DNA of 64,000 bases. It comes from an uncultured Alistipes sp. Lineage in GTDB: Bacteria > Bacteroidota > Bacteroidia > Bacteroidales > Rikenellaceae. The stretch covers positions 1-64,000 of the forward strand of contig CAJGEC010000009.1 in assembly GCA_904502285.1 (NCBI GenBank), in the 5' to 3' direction. A program made the position numbers and the translations under genes. The notes beneath the pieces are model-generated. The model saw nothing but the letters and a program-made list of their open reading frames with translations. It was not told the DNA's origin and made no database searches. Below, one piece after another: positions 54,009 to 61,203 of the stretch. Positions within the stretch are counted from its first letter, which is position 1. Each line of letters starts with the position of its first letter.

Positions 54009-54974
54009 ATGAGTTCAAAACTCGATATATCGGTTGTTGTACCCTTTTTCAACGAGGAGGAGTCGTTACCCGAACTCGTTGCTTGGATCGATAGGGTAGC
54101 CACAACCAACCAACTCTCCTACGAGATAATTATGGTTGATGATGGCTCTACGGATGGGTCGTGGGGTGTCGTCGAACGGTTGAAGGAGCAATATCCTCAG
54201 ATTAGGGCTATCAGTTTTATGCGTAACTATGGCAAGTCGGCAGCTCTCTATTGTGGCTTCGAGATGGCCGAGGGCGAGGTGGTCTTCACTATGGATGCCG
54301 ACCTGCAGGATTCGCCCGACGAGATTCCAGAGATGCGTCGTATGATTTTGGAGGAGGGCTACGACCTTGTGTCGGGATGGAAGAAGCGTCGCTACGACCC
54401 CATCAGCAAGCGTTGGCCCAGCAAGTTCTTCAACGCCACAGCACGCTTTATGTCGGGCATCAAACTCAACGACTTCAACTGTGGCCTCAAGGCCTACCGT
54501 CGCAAGGTGGTTAAGAGCATCGAGGTCTATGGTGAGATGCACCGCTATATCCCCATCTTGGCCAAACACGCTGGTTTCAAGCGTATTGGCGAGAAGGTGG
54601 TGATGCACCAGGAGCGCAAGTATGGCAAATCGAAGTTCGGCATCGAGCGTATGGTCAAGGGCTACCTCGACCTTATTTCTGTGACCTTTATGTCCTATTT
54701 TGGTCGTTCGCCTATGTACCTCTTTGGTAGTCTTGGTACGCTGATGTTCCTCTTTGGAGGTGTTACAGCCCTGTGGATTATCATCGACAAACTCTACTCG
54801 CAGTTCAACGGCCTTATGTGGCGAGCCGTTGCCGATCAGCCTATGTTCTATATCGCCTTGTTGGCCATAATCCTTGGTGTACAACTCTTCTTGGCTGGCT
54901 TCTTGGGCGAGATGATTAATCGTCGTTCGGTAGACCGCAATACATACCTTATCGAGAAGAAAATAGAGAATTAA
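54009..54974 (+). CDS. GT2-family polyprenyl-phosphate glycosyltransferase
   Basis: The 321-residue protein has a GT2 catalytic domain: VVVPFFNEEESL (9-20), DDGSTDGS (44-51), the metal-binding DAD (96-98) in MDADLQDSPDE, and the QERKYGKSKFG motif near 205. Two C-terminal membrane helices follow (YLFGSLGTLMFLFGGVTALW and MFYIALLAIILGVQLFLAGFLG). This GtrB/DPM1-like layout transfers a sugar from a nucleotide donor to a polyprenyl phosphate. The sugar is unknown. Bacteroidota neighbours (DUF4199, DUF4293) are typical. Confidence 0.93.
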   Translation: MSSKLDISVVVPFFNEEESLPELVAWIDRVATTNQLSYEIIMVDDGSTDGSWGVVERLKEQYPQIRAISFMRNYGKSAALYCGFEMAEGEVVFTMDADLQDSPDEIPEMRRMILEEGYDLVSGWKKRRYDPISKRWPSKFFNATARFMSGIKLNDFNCGLKAYRRKVVKSIEVYGEMHRYIPILAKHAGFKRIGEKVVMHQERKYGKSKFGIERMVKGYLDLISVTFMSYFGRSPMYLFGSLGTLMFLFGGVTALWIIIDKLYSQFNGLMWRAVADQPMFYIALLAIILGVQLFLAGFLGEMINRRSVDRNTYLIEKKIEN

Positions 54975-54985
54975 ATTAAAATACT

Positions 54986-55450
54986 ATGATTCAGAGAATT
55001 CAATCACTTTACCTATTGGTGGCGACAGCCCTTATGTCGCTCACGTTGTTCACCCCTATAGCAACCTTCGTTGTCGATAGTGGCGATGTATTCACCCTCA
55101 CTGCCTTCAACCTTGAGGGCGACCAGGAGTCGCAGAGCACCCTCTGGATGGGTATCGTCTTAGTGCTTGCTACGGTACTCCCATTCGTCACCATCTTCTT
55201 GTTTAAGAACCGTATGCTTCAGGTGCGTCTCTGCGCTGTGGAGATTGTGGTATTGTTGGGTTGCTTGGTTTTCGAGGCTATCTACTTCTGGCTCTCTGGC
55301 GCTAATGCGTTGGATGGTATGGGCTTGGCTCACCGCCAGTTTGGCTGGGCCGCTATTATGCCACTCTTGGCCTTGGGCCTTACGGCTTTGGCAGCGCGTG
55401 CGACATTTAAGGATGAGATGCTTGTTCGCTCTCTTGACCGCATAAGATAG
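54986..55450 (+). CDS. DUF4293-like membrane protein
   Basis: The 154-residue protein has four membrane helices (about 5-27, 49-70, 78-100 and 115-136) and starts MIQRIQSLYLLVATALM, the typical beginning of the Bacteroidota DUF4293 family. Its C-terminal helix ends in a charged ATFKDEMLVRSLDRIR. Function unknown. It lies 11 nt behind the glycosyltransferase gene and 6 nt before the thioesterase gene. Confidence 0.85.
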   Translation: MIQRIQSLYLLVATALMSLTLFTPIATFVVDSGDVFTLTAFNLEGDQESQSTLWMGIVLVLATVLPFVTIFLFKNRMLQVRLCAVEIVVLLGCLVFEAIYFWLSGANALDGMGLAHRQFGWAAIMPLLALGLTALAARATFKDEMLVRSLDRIR

Positions 55451-55456
55451 TAGGGT

Positions 55457-55870
55457 ATGAGGAGTTTCGAGACACGTATCCGTGTGGAGTATCACCACAC
55501 CGATCAGATGGGTATTGTCCATCACTCCAACTATGTCAAGTTCTTCGAGGTGGCACGTACCGAGTGGCTACGTCAGGCGGGTCTCACCTATGCTGAGATG
55601 GAGCGTCGTGGCGTTATGATGCCTATCGTCGATGTGCAGATAAAGTATCGACAGCCAGCCTATTACGATGAACTTATCAAGGTCAAGGCTATCGTCGAGG
55701 AGATGCCTATGGCGCGTATGACCTTCAAGTACGAGATTCGTGGCGAGGATGATAGAGATATAGCTACGGGCCTTACCACCCTCGGCTTTATCGACAAGAC
55801 AACACGTCGCCCTCACCGCGCCCCAGCGTGGCTTTTAGAGGTCGTCGAGCGCGAATTTAATAGAGAGTAG
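55457..55870 (+). CDS. Hotdog-fold acyl-CoA thioesterase (YbgC/FadM type)
   Basis: The 137-residue protein starts FETRIRVEYHHTDQMGIVHHSNYVKFFEVARTEWLR, the 4-hydroxybenzoyl-CoA thioesterase signature with the catalytic aspartate D16. The remainder is the beta-sheet of a hotdog fold (YYDELIKVKAIVEEMPMARMTFKYEI). Substrates are probably short acyl-CoAs or acyl-ACPs in the cytosol. It starts 6 nt behind the DUF4293 gene and ends 1 nt before the prenyltransferase gene. Confidence 0.92.
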   Translation: MRSFETRIRVEYHHTDQMGIVHHSNYVKFFEVARTEWLRQAGLTYAEMERRGVMMPIVDVQIKYRQPAYYDELIKVKAIVEEMPMARMTFKYEIRGEDDRDIATGLTTLGFIDKTTRRPHRAPAWLLEVVEREFNRE

Positions 55871-55871
55871 T

Positions 55872-56756
55872 ATGGCTAAGATTGCTGATTACCTTCGCTT
55901 GGTGAAGTTCTCGCACACCATCTTTGCGATGCCCTTTGCCCTGCTCTCGTTCGTCTATGCCGTGAAGCTATCTGGCGTAGCCTTGGCCGAGAGTAATCCC
56001 TATTGGTGGGCAGTTTTGTTGGTCCAAGTCGTGCTCTGTATGGTCTTTGCCCGCAATGTGGCTATGGGTTTCAACCGCTGGGCCGATCGCTTCATCGATG
56101 CCGAAAATCCACGTACTCAGGATCGTGAAATCCCCGCAGGAAAGATATCGCCACGAGGAGCTGTCATCTTCATCGTGGGCAATGCCTTGCTCTTCATTGT
56201 CGTTGCCACAACGATAAATCCTCTCTGCGGATGGCTTTCGCCCGTGGCCTTGGGTATCGTGATGTTCTATAGCTACTGCAAACGCTTTACCGCCTTGGCA
56301 CATATAGTCTTGGGCATCTCTCTCGGCATTGCCCCCGTGGGTGCCTATATGGCCGTCACGGGTACAGCCTCGCTTGAGTGCTGGTTGCTCGCCTTGGTCG
56401 TTATGGCGTGGTGCGCAGGCTTCGACATTATCTATGCCTTGCAGGATGCGGAGTTCGACCGTAAGCGCGGTCTCCACTCCATACCATCACACTTCTCTGC
56501 TACTACATCGTTGGTTATCAGTGCATTGTTACACTTGGCGAGTGTGCTATTCCTCGTCTGGTTCGCCACGTTCCAGCCCAATAGCTGGTTGTTGTGGCTC
56601 GGTTGTGGACTCTTTACGGCTATCGTAGCCTCGGAACACTACCTCGTCACTCCCACACGCCAACGTAATATAGGTATTGCCTTCGGCACATTTAACGCTA
56701 TGGCGAGTATGTCGTTGGCTCTCTGCCTTATTGCTAACCTCCTCATCTACGCTTAG
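55872..56756 (+). CDS. UbiA-family prenyltransferase
   Basis: The 294-residue inner-membrane protein has about eight to nine helices and both prenyl-diphosphate motifs: NVAMGFNRWADRFIDAENPRT (NxxxDxxxD pattern near 63-75) and YALQDAEFDRKRGLHSIP near 190. The 4-hydroxybenzoate-octaprenyltransferase branch, including MqnP of menaquinone synthesis, fits best. As these bacteria use menaquinone, a menaquinone role is likely. It has no mqn or men neighbours here, so the substrate is inferred only. Confidence 0.9.
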   Translation: MAKIADYLRLVKFSHTIFAMPFALLSFVYAVKLSGVALAESNPYWWAVLLVQVVLCMVFARNVAMGFNRWADRFIDAENPRTQDREIPAGKISPRGAVIFIVGNALLFIVVATTINPLCGWLSPVALGIVMFYSYCKRFTALAHIVLGISLGIAPVGAYMAVTGTASLECWLLALVVMAWCAGFDIIYALQDAEFDRKRGLHSIPSHFSATTSLVISALLHLASVLFLVWFATFQPNSWLLWLGCGLFTAIVASEHYLVTPTRQRNIGIAFGTFNAMASMSLALCLIANLLIYA

Positions 56757-56758
56757 CG

Positions 56759-57661
56759 ATGTGGGTAGCCTCGGCATTCCTCTCGGCCCTGCTGTTGGGT
56801 CTCTACGACGTGGCGAAGAAGCGCTCGTTGTCGGGGAATGCTGTGGTTATAGTCCTTCTGCTCAATACGCTCTTCTCGGCGCTCCTGTTCCTCCCCATAA
56901 TCCTCGATGCTGAGTTGGGCTTAGGCCTCTTGGCCGATACCCCCTTGGCCTCTACACGTGGAGAGCTCGGCGACCACTTGTTGGTGCTCCTCAAGTCGGC
57001 CATCACGCTCTCGTCGTGGCTCTGTGGCTACTACGCCATCAAACACCTCCCTCTGACCATCGTAGGCCCTGTCAATGCTACACGTCCCGTAGTGGTGTTG
57101 CTTGGTGCGGTGCTGCTCTTTGGCGAGGAGTTGAACTTGTGGCAGTGGGGTGGAGTGCTTATTACCATCCTCTCTCTCTATTTGCTCAGCCGTGCAGGCA
57201 AGCGCGAGAGTATCGACTTTAGGAATAACCCCTATGTGTGGGCCCTCTTCGTGGCTATGCTCCTCGGTGCAGTCAGTGGTCTCTACGATAAGTATATCAT
57301 CACTGCTCACGCCCTCTCACCACTCTTTGTGCAGAGCTGGTTTGGAGTCTACCAACTCCTTCTTATGAGCCTTATCGCCCTGATGCTCAGCCTTAAGAAC
57401 TCTATCCTTAAGGGCTTCGAGTGGCGCTGGAGCATACCGTTAATCACCCTCTTTGTCTCGGTTGCCGACTTCTTCTACTACCACGCCCTCGATAGCGAGG
57501 GTGCTATGATTGCCGTAGTCTCGATGATTCGTCGCTCGTCTGTGGTTGTCTCGTTCATCTGTGGAGTGTTGCTTTTTGGCGAGCGCAACGTGTGGTCTAA
57601 GGTCGTGGATCTCGTGCTGATAGTTATCGGTATGATATTGTTGGCCATAGGCAGCCTGTAG
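56759..57661 (+). CDS. EamA/DMT-family transporter
   Basis: The 300-residue protein has about ten membrane helices in two EamA repeats: WVASAFLSALLLGLYDVAKK with PVNATRPVVVLLGAVLLFGEELN at the end of the first, and YVWALFVAMLLGAVSGLYDKY with SMIRRSSVVVSFICGVLLFGE at the end of the second. Such proteins export or import metabolites. The substrate is unknown. It starts 2 nt behind the prenyltransferase and is the last gene of the mltG operon. Confidence 0.9.
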   Translation: MWVASAFLSALLLGLYDVAKKRSLSGNAVVIVLLLNTLFSALLFLPIILDAELGLGLLADTPLASTRGELGDHLLVLLKSAITLSSWLCGYYAIKHLPLTIVGPVNATRPVVVLLGAVLLFGEELNLWQWGGVLITILSLYLLSRAGKRESIDFRNNPYVWALFVAMLLGAVSGLYDKYIITAHALSPLFVQSWFGVYQLLLMSLIALMLSLKNSILKGFEWRWSIPLITLFVSVADFFYYHALDSEGAMIAVVSMIRRSSVVVSFICGVLLFGERNVWSKVVDLVLIVIGMILLAIGSL

Positions 57662-57689
57662 CGATAAAAACGATATTTTTGCCCTATAT

Positions 57690-57720
57690 TTTGGTAGAAT
57701 AAAAATATTTACTATCTTTG
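57690..57720 (+). promoter_or_regulatory. tRNA-Lys promoter
   Basis: TTTG (57690-57693) and TATCTTTG (57713-57720) have 19 nt between them. The tRNA begins at 57753. Confidence 0.78.
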
Positions 57721-57752
57721 CACCACCAAAGGTTTAGGCCTTGGTATTTGGA

Positions 57753-57828
57753 GAATCCGTAGCTCAGCAGGTAGAGCACAACACTTTTAATGTTGGGGTC
57801 CCGGGTTCGAGCCCCGGCGGATTCACCA
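57753..57828 (+). tRNA. tRNA-Lys (anticodon UUU)
   Basis: The acceptor stem pairs GAATCCG (57753-57759) with CGGATTC (57818-57824); discriminator A and an encoded CCA end at 57828. The D-arm is AGCTCAGCAGGTAGAGC and the anticodon loop CTTTTAA gives UUU at 57786-57788. The T-arm is CCGGGTTCGAGCCCCGG. All stems pair, so it is a functional lysine tRNA. The 3' half is repeated twice downstream, which marks it as an integration site. Confidence 0.97.
57805..57828 (+). repeat. Attachment-like repeat, copy 1 (inside tRNA-Lys)
   Basis: This is the tRNA 3' segment from GTTCGA through CGGATTCACCA. It matches copy 2 (58044-58065) over 22 nt with one difference, and its last 19 nt are identical to copy 3 (59436-59454). 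Confidence 0.85.
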
Positions 57829-57839
57829 GTTTATGTTGA

Positions 57840-57872
57840 GCGGCAGAGTTTTCACTCTGCTGCTCTATTTTT
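57840..57872 (+). terminator. tRNA-Lys terminator
   Basis: GCGGCAGAG (57840-57848) pairs with CTCTGCTGC (57855-57863) with one wobble, followed by TCTATTTTT. It ends the tRNA transcript. Confidence 0.82.
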
Positions 57873-58043
57873 ATAATCCCACACGAGCAAGCTCGCAGGT
57901 ATTATTAAAACAGAGTCTGCAAGCATACGCTCAACATCATCCCCCCGCGCCTACTCACTTAATGCGGGTTGCGGGGATAGGATGTGGTATATTGCTCGAC
58001 CTTATGGTCTGCACTAAGCGACATCCCCGCTACGGCTAAAGCC

Positions 58044-58065
58044 GTTCGAACCCCGGCGGATTCAC
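58044..58065 (+). repeat. Attachment-like repeat, copy 2
   Basis: GTTCGAACCCCGG plus CGGATTCAC repeats the tRNA-Lys 3' end with a single G-to-A change and without the final CCA. No tRNA 5' half is present, so it is a footprint of integration, not a gene. Confidence 0.88.
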
Positions 58066-58067
58066 AG

Positions 58068-58099
58068 AAAAAAGGAGAGTTAAACAACTCTCCTTTTTT
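58068..58099 (+). terminator. Perfect hairpin behind attachment copy 2
   Basis: AAAAAAGGAGAGTT (58068-58081) and AACTCTCCTTTTTT (58086-58099) pair perfectly around AAAC. Its place, 3 nt behind a tRNA 3' end, suggests it was once the terminator of this tRNA. Confidence 0.85.
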
Positions 58100-58128
58100 C
58101 GTGAATCAGTATTCACATTCCCCCTAAA

Positions 58129-58229
58129 TCCCCCTTTAAGTTCGCTGCGCTCCTTTTCGTTGTTGCGGCTCGGCATAACAAGTAAACTTGCTCTGCTCTC
58201 GCCTTAATCGCAACGCTGACAAAGGGGGA
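58129..58229. repeat. Nested palindromic element
   Basis: Outer arms TCCCCCTTT (58129-58137) and AAAGGGGGA (58221-58229) are perfect inverted repeats. Inside are GTTGCG (58162-58167) with CGCAAC (58209-58214), and CAAGT-AA-ACTTG (58179-58190). The roughly 100-bp element could fold as one long structure, as small non-autonomous elements or remnants do. Confidence 0.55.
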
Positions 58230-58355
58230 CTTGTTGTTTTGCTACATCAATTTCCTTGATGTTCGTGCGATGTTGTGTTTTAGGGTGAGAATCCAGCCGA
58301 TATTTTTATTTATGGTGTAATTATTTGATATAATAGCAGAAAAATATCCACATAA

Positions 58356-58387
58356 TTTGCCGTTATCGGCAATAATTGCTATATTTG
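58356..58387 (+). promoter_or_regulatory. Fic gene promoter with TTGCCG operator
   Basis: TTTG (58356-58359) and TATATTTG (58380-58387) have 20 nt between. The perfect palindrome TTGCCG-TTAT-CGGCAA (58357-58372) lies within the spacer. TTGCCGATAGTCG (58409-58421), just before the ATG at 58428, is a second, partly degenerate copy in the opposite sense. Confidence 0.75.
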
Positions 58388-58427
58388 CACAGAAAATCGG
58401 TCTAAAACTTGCCGATAGTCGTATCGT

Positions 58428-59315
58428 ATGAAGTATATTTCAGTTGCAGAGTTTGCCTCAAAATTTGGCATTTCGGAGCGCACAGCGCGTAATTACTGCT
58501 CCCTCAGAAAGATCGAGGGCGCACTTCTCGTGGGTAAGACTTGGAACATTCCTGCCGAGGCGGAGCTTCCTGGTAGAAAACCTCGCCAGCGTAAGGCGAT
58601 GCCACTGCTCGTTGTTCTGCGCCAGGAGAAGGAGGCAAAACTCAAAGGTGGTATCTATCACAAGACGCAGATCGACCTCACCTACAACTCCAACCATATC
58701 GAAGGCAGCCGCCTGACGCACGACCAGACACGCTATATCTTCGAGACCAATACTATAGGTATCGAGGGCGAGAGCGTGCGTGTAGATGATATCATCGAGA
58801 CGACAAATCACTTCCGTTGCATCGATCTTATAATCGACCGAGCAGAGGAGCGACTTACAGAGAGCCTTATCAAGGAGCTGCATCTAATACTCAAATCTGG
58901 CACTTCGGATAGTCGTAAGGATTGGTTTACCGTTGGCGACTACAAACGCCTACCTAACGAGGTGGGTGGCAACGAGACCACTGCACCCGAAGATGTGCAT
59001 CGCGAGATAAAGGCACTTCTAAAAGAGTACAACAGCAAAAAGCGAAAGTCGTTTGAGGATATCATCGACCTACACCAGCGTTTCGAGGTGATACACCCAT
59101 TCCAAGATGGCAATGGTCGTGTCGGCAGACTTGTGATGTTCAAGGAGTGTCTGGCAAATGGCTATGTGCCATTCATAATTACAGAGGAGCTCAAAATGTT
59201 CTACTACCGAGGTCTGCGAGAGTGGAACAATATCCGAGGATACCTTCTCGACACCTGCCTTACAGCACAAGATAACTATAAGTCGGTGCTTGACTACTTC
59301 AAAATCAAGCATTAA
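58428..59315 (+). CDS. Fic-domain protein with N-terminal HTH and inhibitory helix
   Basis: The 295-residue protein has a helix-turn-helix domain (about 1-47, ISVAEFASKFGISERTARNY), an inhibitory motif S-x-x-x-E-G (S88-E92-G93 in YNSNHIEG), and a Fic core with the catalytic HPFQDGNGRVGR (H223 to R234). Fic proteins transfer AMP or similar groups from a nucleotide to a hydroxyl of a target protein. The inhibitory helix precedes the core in the same protein, which fits class II, so activity is self-restrained. The N-terminal HTH and operator palindromes in its promoter suggest autorepression. It lies between attachment copies 2 and 3, so it is cargo of an integrated element. Confidence 0.92.
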   Translation: MKYISVAEFASKFGISERTARNYCSLRKIEGALLVGKTWNIPAEAELPGRKPRQRKAMPLLVVLRQEKEAKLKGGIYHKTQIDLTYNSNHIEGSRLTHDQTRYIFETNTIGIEGESVRVDDIIETTNHFRCIDLIIDRAEERLTESLIKELHLILKSGTSDSRKDWFTVGDYKRLPNEVGGNETTAPEDVHREIKALLKEYNSKKRKSFEDIIDLHQRFEVIHPFQDGNGRVGRLVMFKECLANGYVPFIITEELKMFYYRGLREWNNIRGYLLDTCLTAQDNYKSVLDYFKIKH

Positions 59316-59435
59316 CTTTATGTTGGCAAAAGGTCAAAATATCACAAGTGATTATTCACGATGAGTGTGGTGTGAGTGTAAATCACAAAGCAAGCATAAC
59401 TCTTTGATAATTTGTGCGTAACGAAAAAGCATTTA

Positions 59436-59454
59436 AGCCCCGGCGGATTCACCA
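59436..59454 (+). repeat. Attachment-like repeat, copy 3
   Basis: The 19 nt AGCCCCGGCGGATTCACCA are identical to the tRNA-Lys 3' end at 57810-57828. The sequence just before (AAAAAGCATTTA) is not tRNA-like, so only the crossover segment is kept. Confidence 0.9.
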
Positions 59455-59458
59455 CTTT

Positions 59459-59486
59459 AAAGGAGTCGAGTAATCGGCTCCTTTTT
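59459..59486 (+). terminator. Hairpin behind attachment copy 3
   Basis: AAAGGAGTCGA (59459-59469) pairs with TCGGCTCCTTT (59474-59484) with one T-G wobble around GTAA, then TT. It again sits just behind a tRNA 3' end. Confidence 0.78.
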
Positions 59487-59507
59487 CATTGGCTTCGCGC
59501 ACACCGC

Positions 59508-59712
59508 CAAAAGACCTTGGCACCGGTAGATGTACCCCTCTTGGATGTTCCGTTGCAAATTTTGGCTAAATACGATGGTTGTTGCCCGAATGGCAAGTTG
59601 CTCCCGATACCAGCCAATCAGAAGTGTAACGACTATCTCAAAGAGATTGCAGCGATTTGCGGCATTGAGAAACGATTGACCTTCCACACGAGGAGACATA
59701 GTATTTCCTATT
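59508..59712 (+). pseudogene. Tyrosine recombinase (integrase) remnant
   Basis: A frame of about 68 codons reads QKTLAPVDVPLLDVPLQILAKY, then GKLLPIPANQKCNDYLKEIA and ICGIEKRLTFHTRRHSISY. This corresponds to the catalytic domain of Bacteroidota tyrosine recombinases, including the HxxRH (box II) motif, HTRRH here. The N-terminal core-binding domain is missing and the frame loses similarity after about 59712, before the nucleophilic tyrosine, so it is a broken fragment. Its place just behind attachment copy 3 is where an integrase of a tRNA-targeting element normally lies. Confidence 0.8.
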
Positions 59713-59797
59713 TCTCGCTGAAAACAAACGACATACAGAATTTGAATTTACGACAGGTAACGATTTAGAAACGAGCAAAGTTCCCATATCTGTCTTA

Positions 59798-59809
59798 TTC
59801 TGCATTATT
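59798..59809 (+). repeat. 12-bp direct repeat, left copy
   Basis: TTCTGCATTATT here is repeated exactly at 61857-61868. The two copies bracket the ATPase and its partner gene, 2.07 kb apart. Confidence 0.5.
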
Positions 59810-59959
59810 GAAAAGAACGCCTAAACATCAGCAAAGTTAGTAATTATTTTTAAATACTCATTGCATTGTAATAAATATTTAAAATAATAATTATATCCAA
59901 CTTTACTAAACTGTTATAAGAAACTATTATGGTGTAATGTTTGTAATTTTATTGGATAT

Positions 59960-59993
59960 TTTGCTGTCTTTTAGACAAAATTAGTTACCTTTG
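59960..59993 (+). promoter_or_regulatory. Promoter of the ATPase module
   Basis: TACCTTTG (59986-59993) fits the -7 box; TTTG at 59960-59963 lies 22 nt upstream, slightly far. The leader to the ATG at 60034 is about 35 nt. The preceding 180 bp are AT-rich without genes. Confidence 0.6.
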
Positions 59994-60033
59994 TAATTTA
60001 GAAGCGTTTTCTCATAGGTAAAAAGTCGTATTT

Positions 60034-61203
60034 ATGAATAAAGAACATTTGATGATAAAAAACCTTGGTCCAATTAAAGAGGTTTATTTGGAAAATATTT
60101 CTCCTTTTATGGTATTGATAGGAGAGTCTGGCAGTGGTAAAAGTACGATACTTAAAACCTTAGCTCTCTTTCAGTGGATTTACAAAATGATAAACATTCG
60201 TACATATTTAGCAATGTCTGGAGTAAGAAAGAGTCCATTTCGTTTCTCTTGGCAAGCATATATGCGCAATGCTGGTTTTGAAGGATACCTAAAACGCAAC
60301 ACAGAAATAGTGTATCGGGTAGGTAGTTGCACGATTAAATATAGTGATTGGAAGCTCAATACTTCGTGTGAAATTCCCGTAAATGAATTATCCCTTATGA
60401 AGATCGCCTTTATTAGCGATAAGCGAAATATGATTCCTAATTTAGTCGCAGGAAAGGTTAAGAATAATTATGACTTTTATTTAAACCAGACATTCGAGGA
60501 TTTCCTTGCTGCAACTCGTGTTATTCGCGAACACGTAATTAATTATCTCGGCGTAAAATTAATTGTAGAGAAAGGTAGTAATGGTGAGAAATTTTTTATT
60601 TCGGGAAGCAACGATGAAAATAAATTCAAAATTGGTTTTGAGGATGCATCATCTGGCATGCAAAATGTAAGTCCACTTAGTGTTAATATAGAATATTTTA
60701 CACATCATTTTGACCCAGTTAGTGCTGCAAATAAAATGGTGTTCAAGTATTTGAGTGAGTCTGATGACCTCAAGAATTTTGCAGCAAAACAGAATCTTGG
60801 AGAGTGGAATCATAGAGTGATTAGTTTGCTTATAGAGGAGCCAGAGTTGAGTTTATATCCAGAGAGCCAGACAGAGCTAATAGATTCGTTAGTAAGTCGT
60901 TGCTTTGACGATAGTCTACCACATCAGGTTCGTTTGGCAGTAGCTACTCATAGCCCTTATATTGTAAATTATCTAAATCTTTTGTCTGCCAAAGCTCATT
61001 TTGGAGTGAAAGACGGAAAACCTTCTTTACCTATAGATAAGATAAGTGTATATCATGTGGAAGACGGTTATGCTCATTCCTTAAAGGTATTTGCCAAGAA
61101 TGGCACGCAAATTATTAATACTAGAGTATTGAGCGATCCTATTGCAGCTATATATCAATCATACAATCAAATTGTAGAGAATAATGGAGCGACTACTAAA
61201 TAA
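60034..61203 (+). CDS. SMC/OLD-like AAA ATPase
   Basis: The 389-residue protein is an ABC/SMC-type ATPase: Walker A GESGSGKST (30-38), a helical insertion (about 50-200), an ABC-signature-like SSGMQNVSPL (206-215), Walker B ISLLIEEPELSLYPESQ (E268-E269), and the switch histidine H306 in VATHSPYIVN. The arrangement matches the AAA_15/AAA_21 group found in OLD, PtuA-type and similar defence ATPases. It has no TOPRIM nuclease domain (present in OLD), so its effector should be separate. Codon use is AT-rich and unlike the surrounding genome. It overlaps the next gene by 20 nt, so the two form a translationally coupled pair. Confidence 0.87.
   Translation: MNKEHLMIKNLGPIKEVYLENISPFMVLIGESGSGKSTILKTLALFQWIYKMINIRTYLAMSGVRKSPFRFSWQAYMRNAGFEGYLKRNTEIVYRVGSCTIKYSDWKLNTSCEIPVNELSLMKIAFISDKRNMIPNLVAGKVKNNYDFYLNQTFEDFLAATRVIREHVINYLGVKLIVEKGSNGEKFFISGSNDENKFKIGFEDASSGMQNVSPLSVNIEYFTHHFDPVSAANKMVFKYLSESDDLKNFAAKQNLGEWNHRVISLLIEEPELSLYPESQTELIDSLVSRCFDDSLPHQVRLAVATHSPYIVNYLNLLSAKAHFGVKDGKPSLPIDKISVYHVEDGYAHSLKVFAKNGTQIINTRVLSDPIAAIYQSYNQIVENNGATTK

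Larger units (their letters stand above)
57829..58355. other. Gene-free junction region full of hairpins
   Basis: No credible gene; short frames have no family character. Contents in order: tRNA terminator (57840-57872), hairpin CGAGC-AA-GCTCG near 57885, inverted copies of GCGGGGAT and ATCCCCGC (about 57973 and 58022-58029), attachment-like copy 2 (58044-58065) and its terminator (58068-58099). Next come a perfect GTGAAT-CAGT-ATTCAC hairpin (58101-58116) and a nested palindrome (58129-58229), then AT-rich DNA leading into the Fic promoter. Confidence 0.7.
59316..59507. other. Spacer with attachment copy 3 and a terminator
   Basis: No gene. It contains the repeat at 59436-59454 and the hairpin at 59459-59486. 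The remainder, a 120-bp AT-rich stretch behind the Fic gene, shows nothing recognisable. Confidence 0.6.

Noticed and set aside
57833..58039. 68-codon frame behind tRNA-Lys
   Set aside because: It runs through the tRNA terminator and inverted repeats and has no family features.
58044..58065. Second tRNA gene
   Set aside because: Only the 3' part is present; no D-arm, anticodon arm or 5' acceptor strand.
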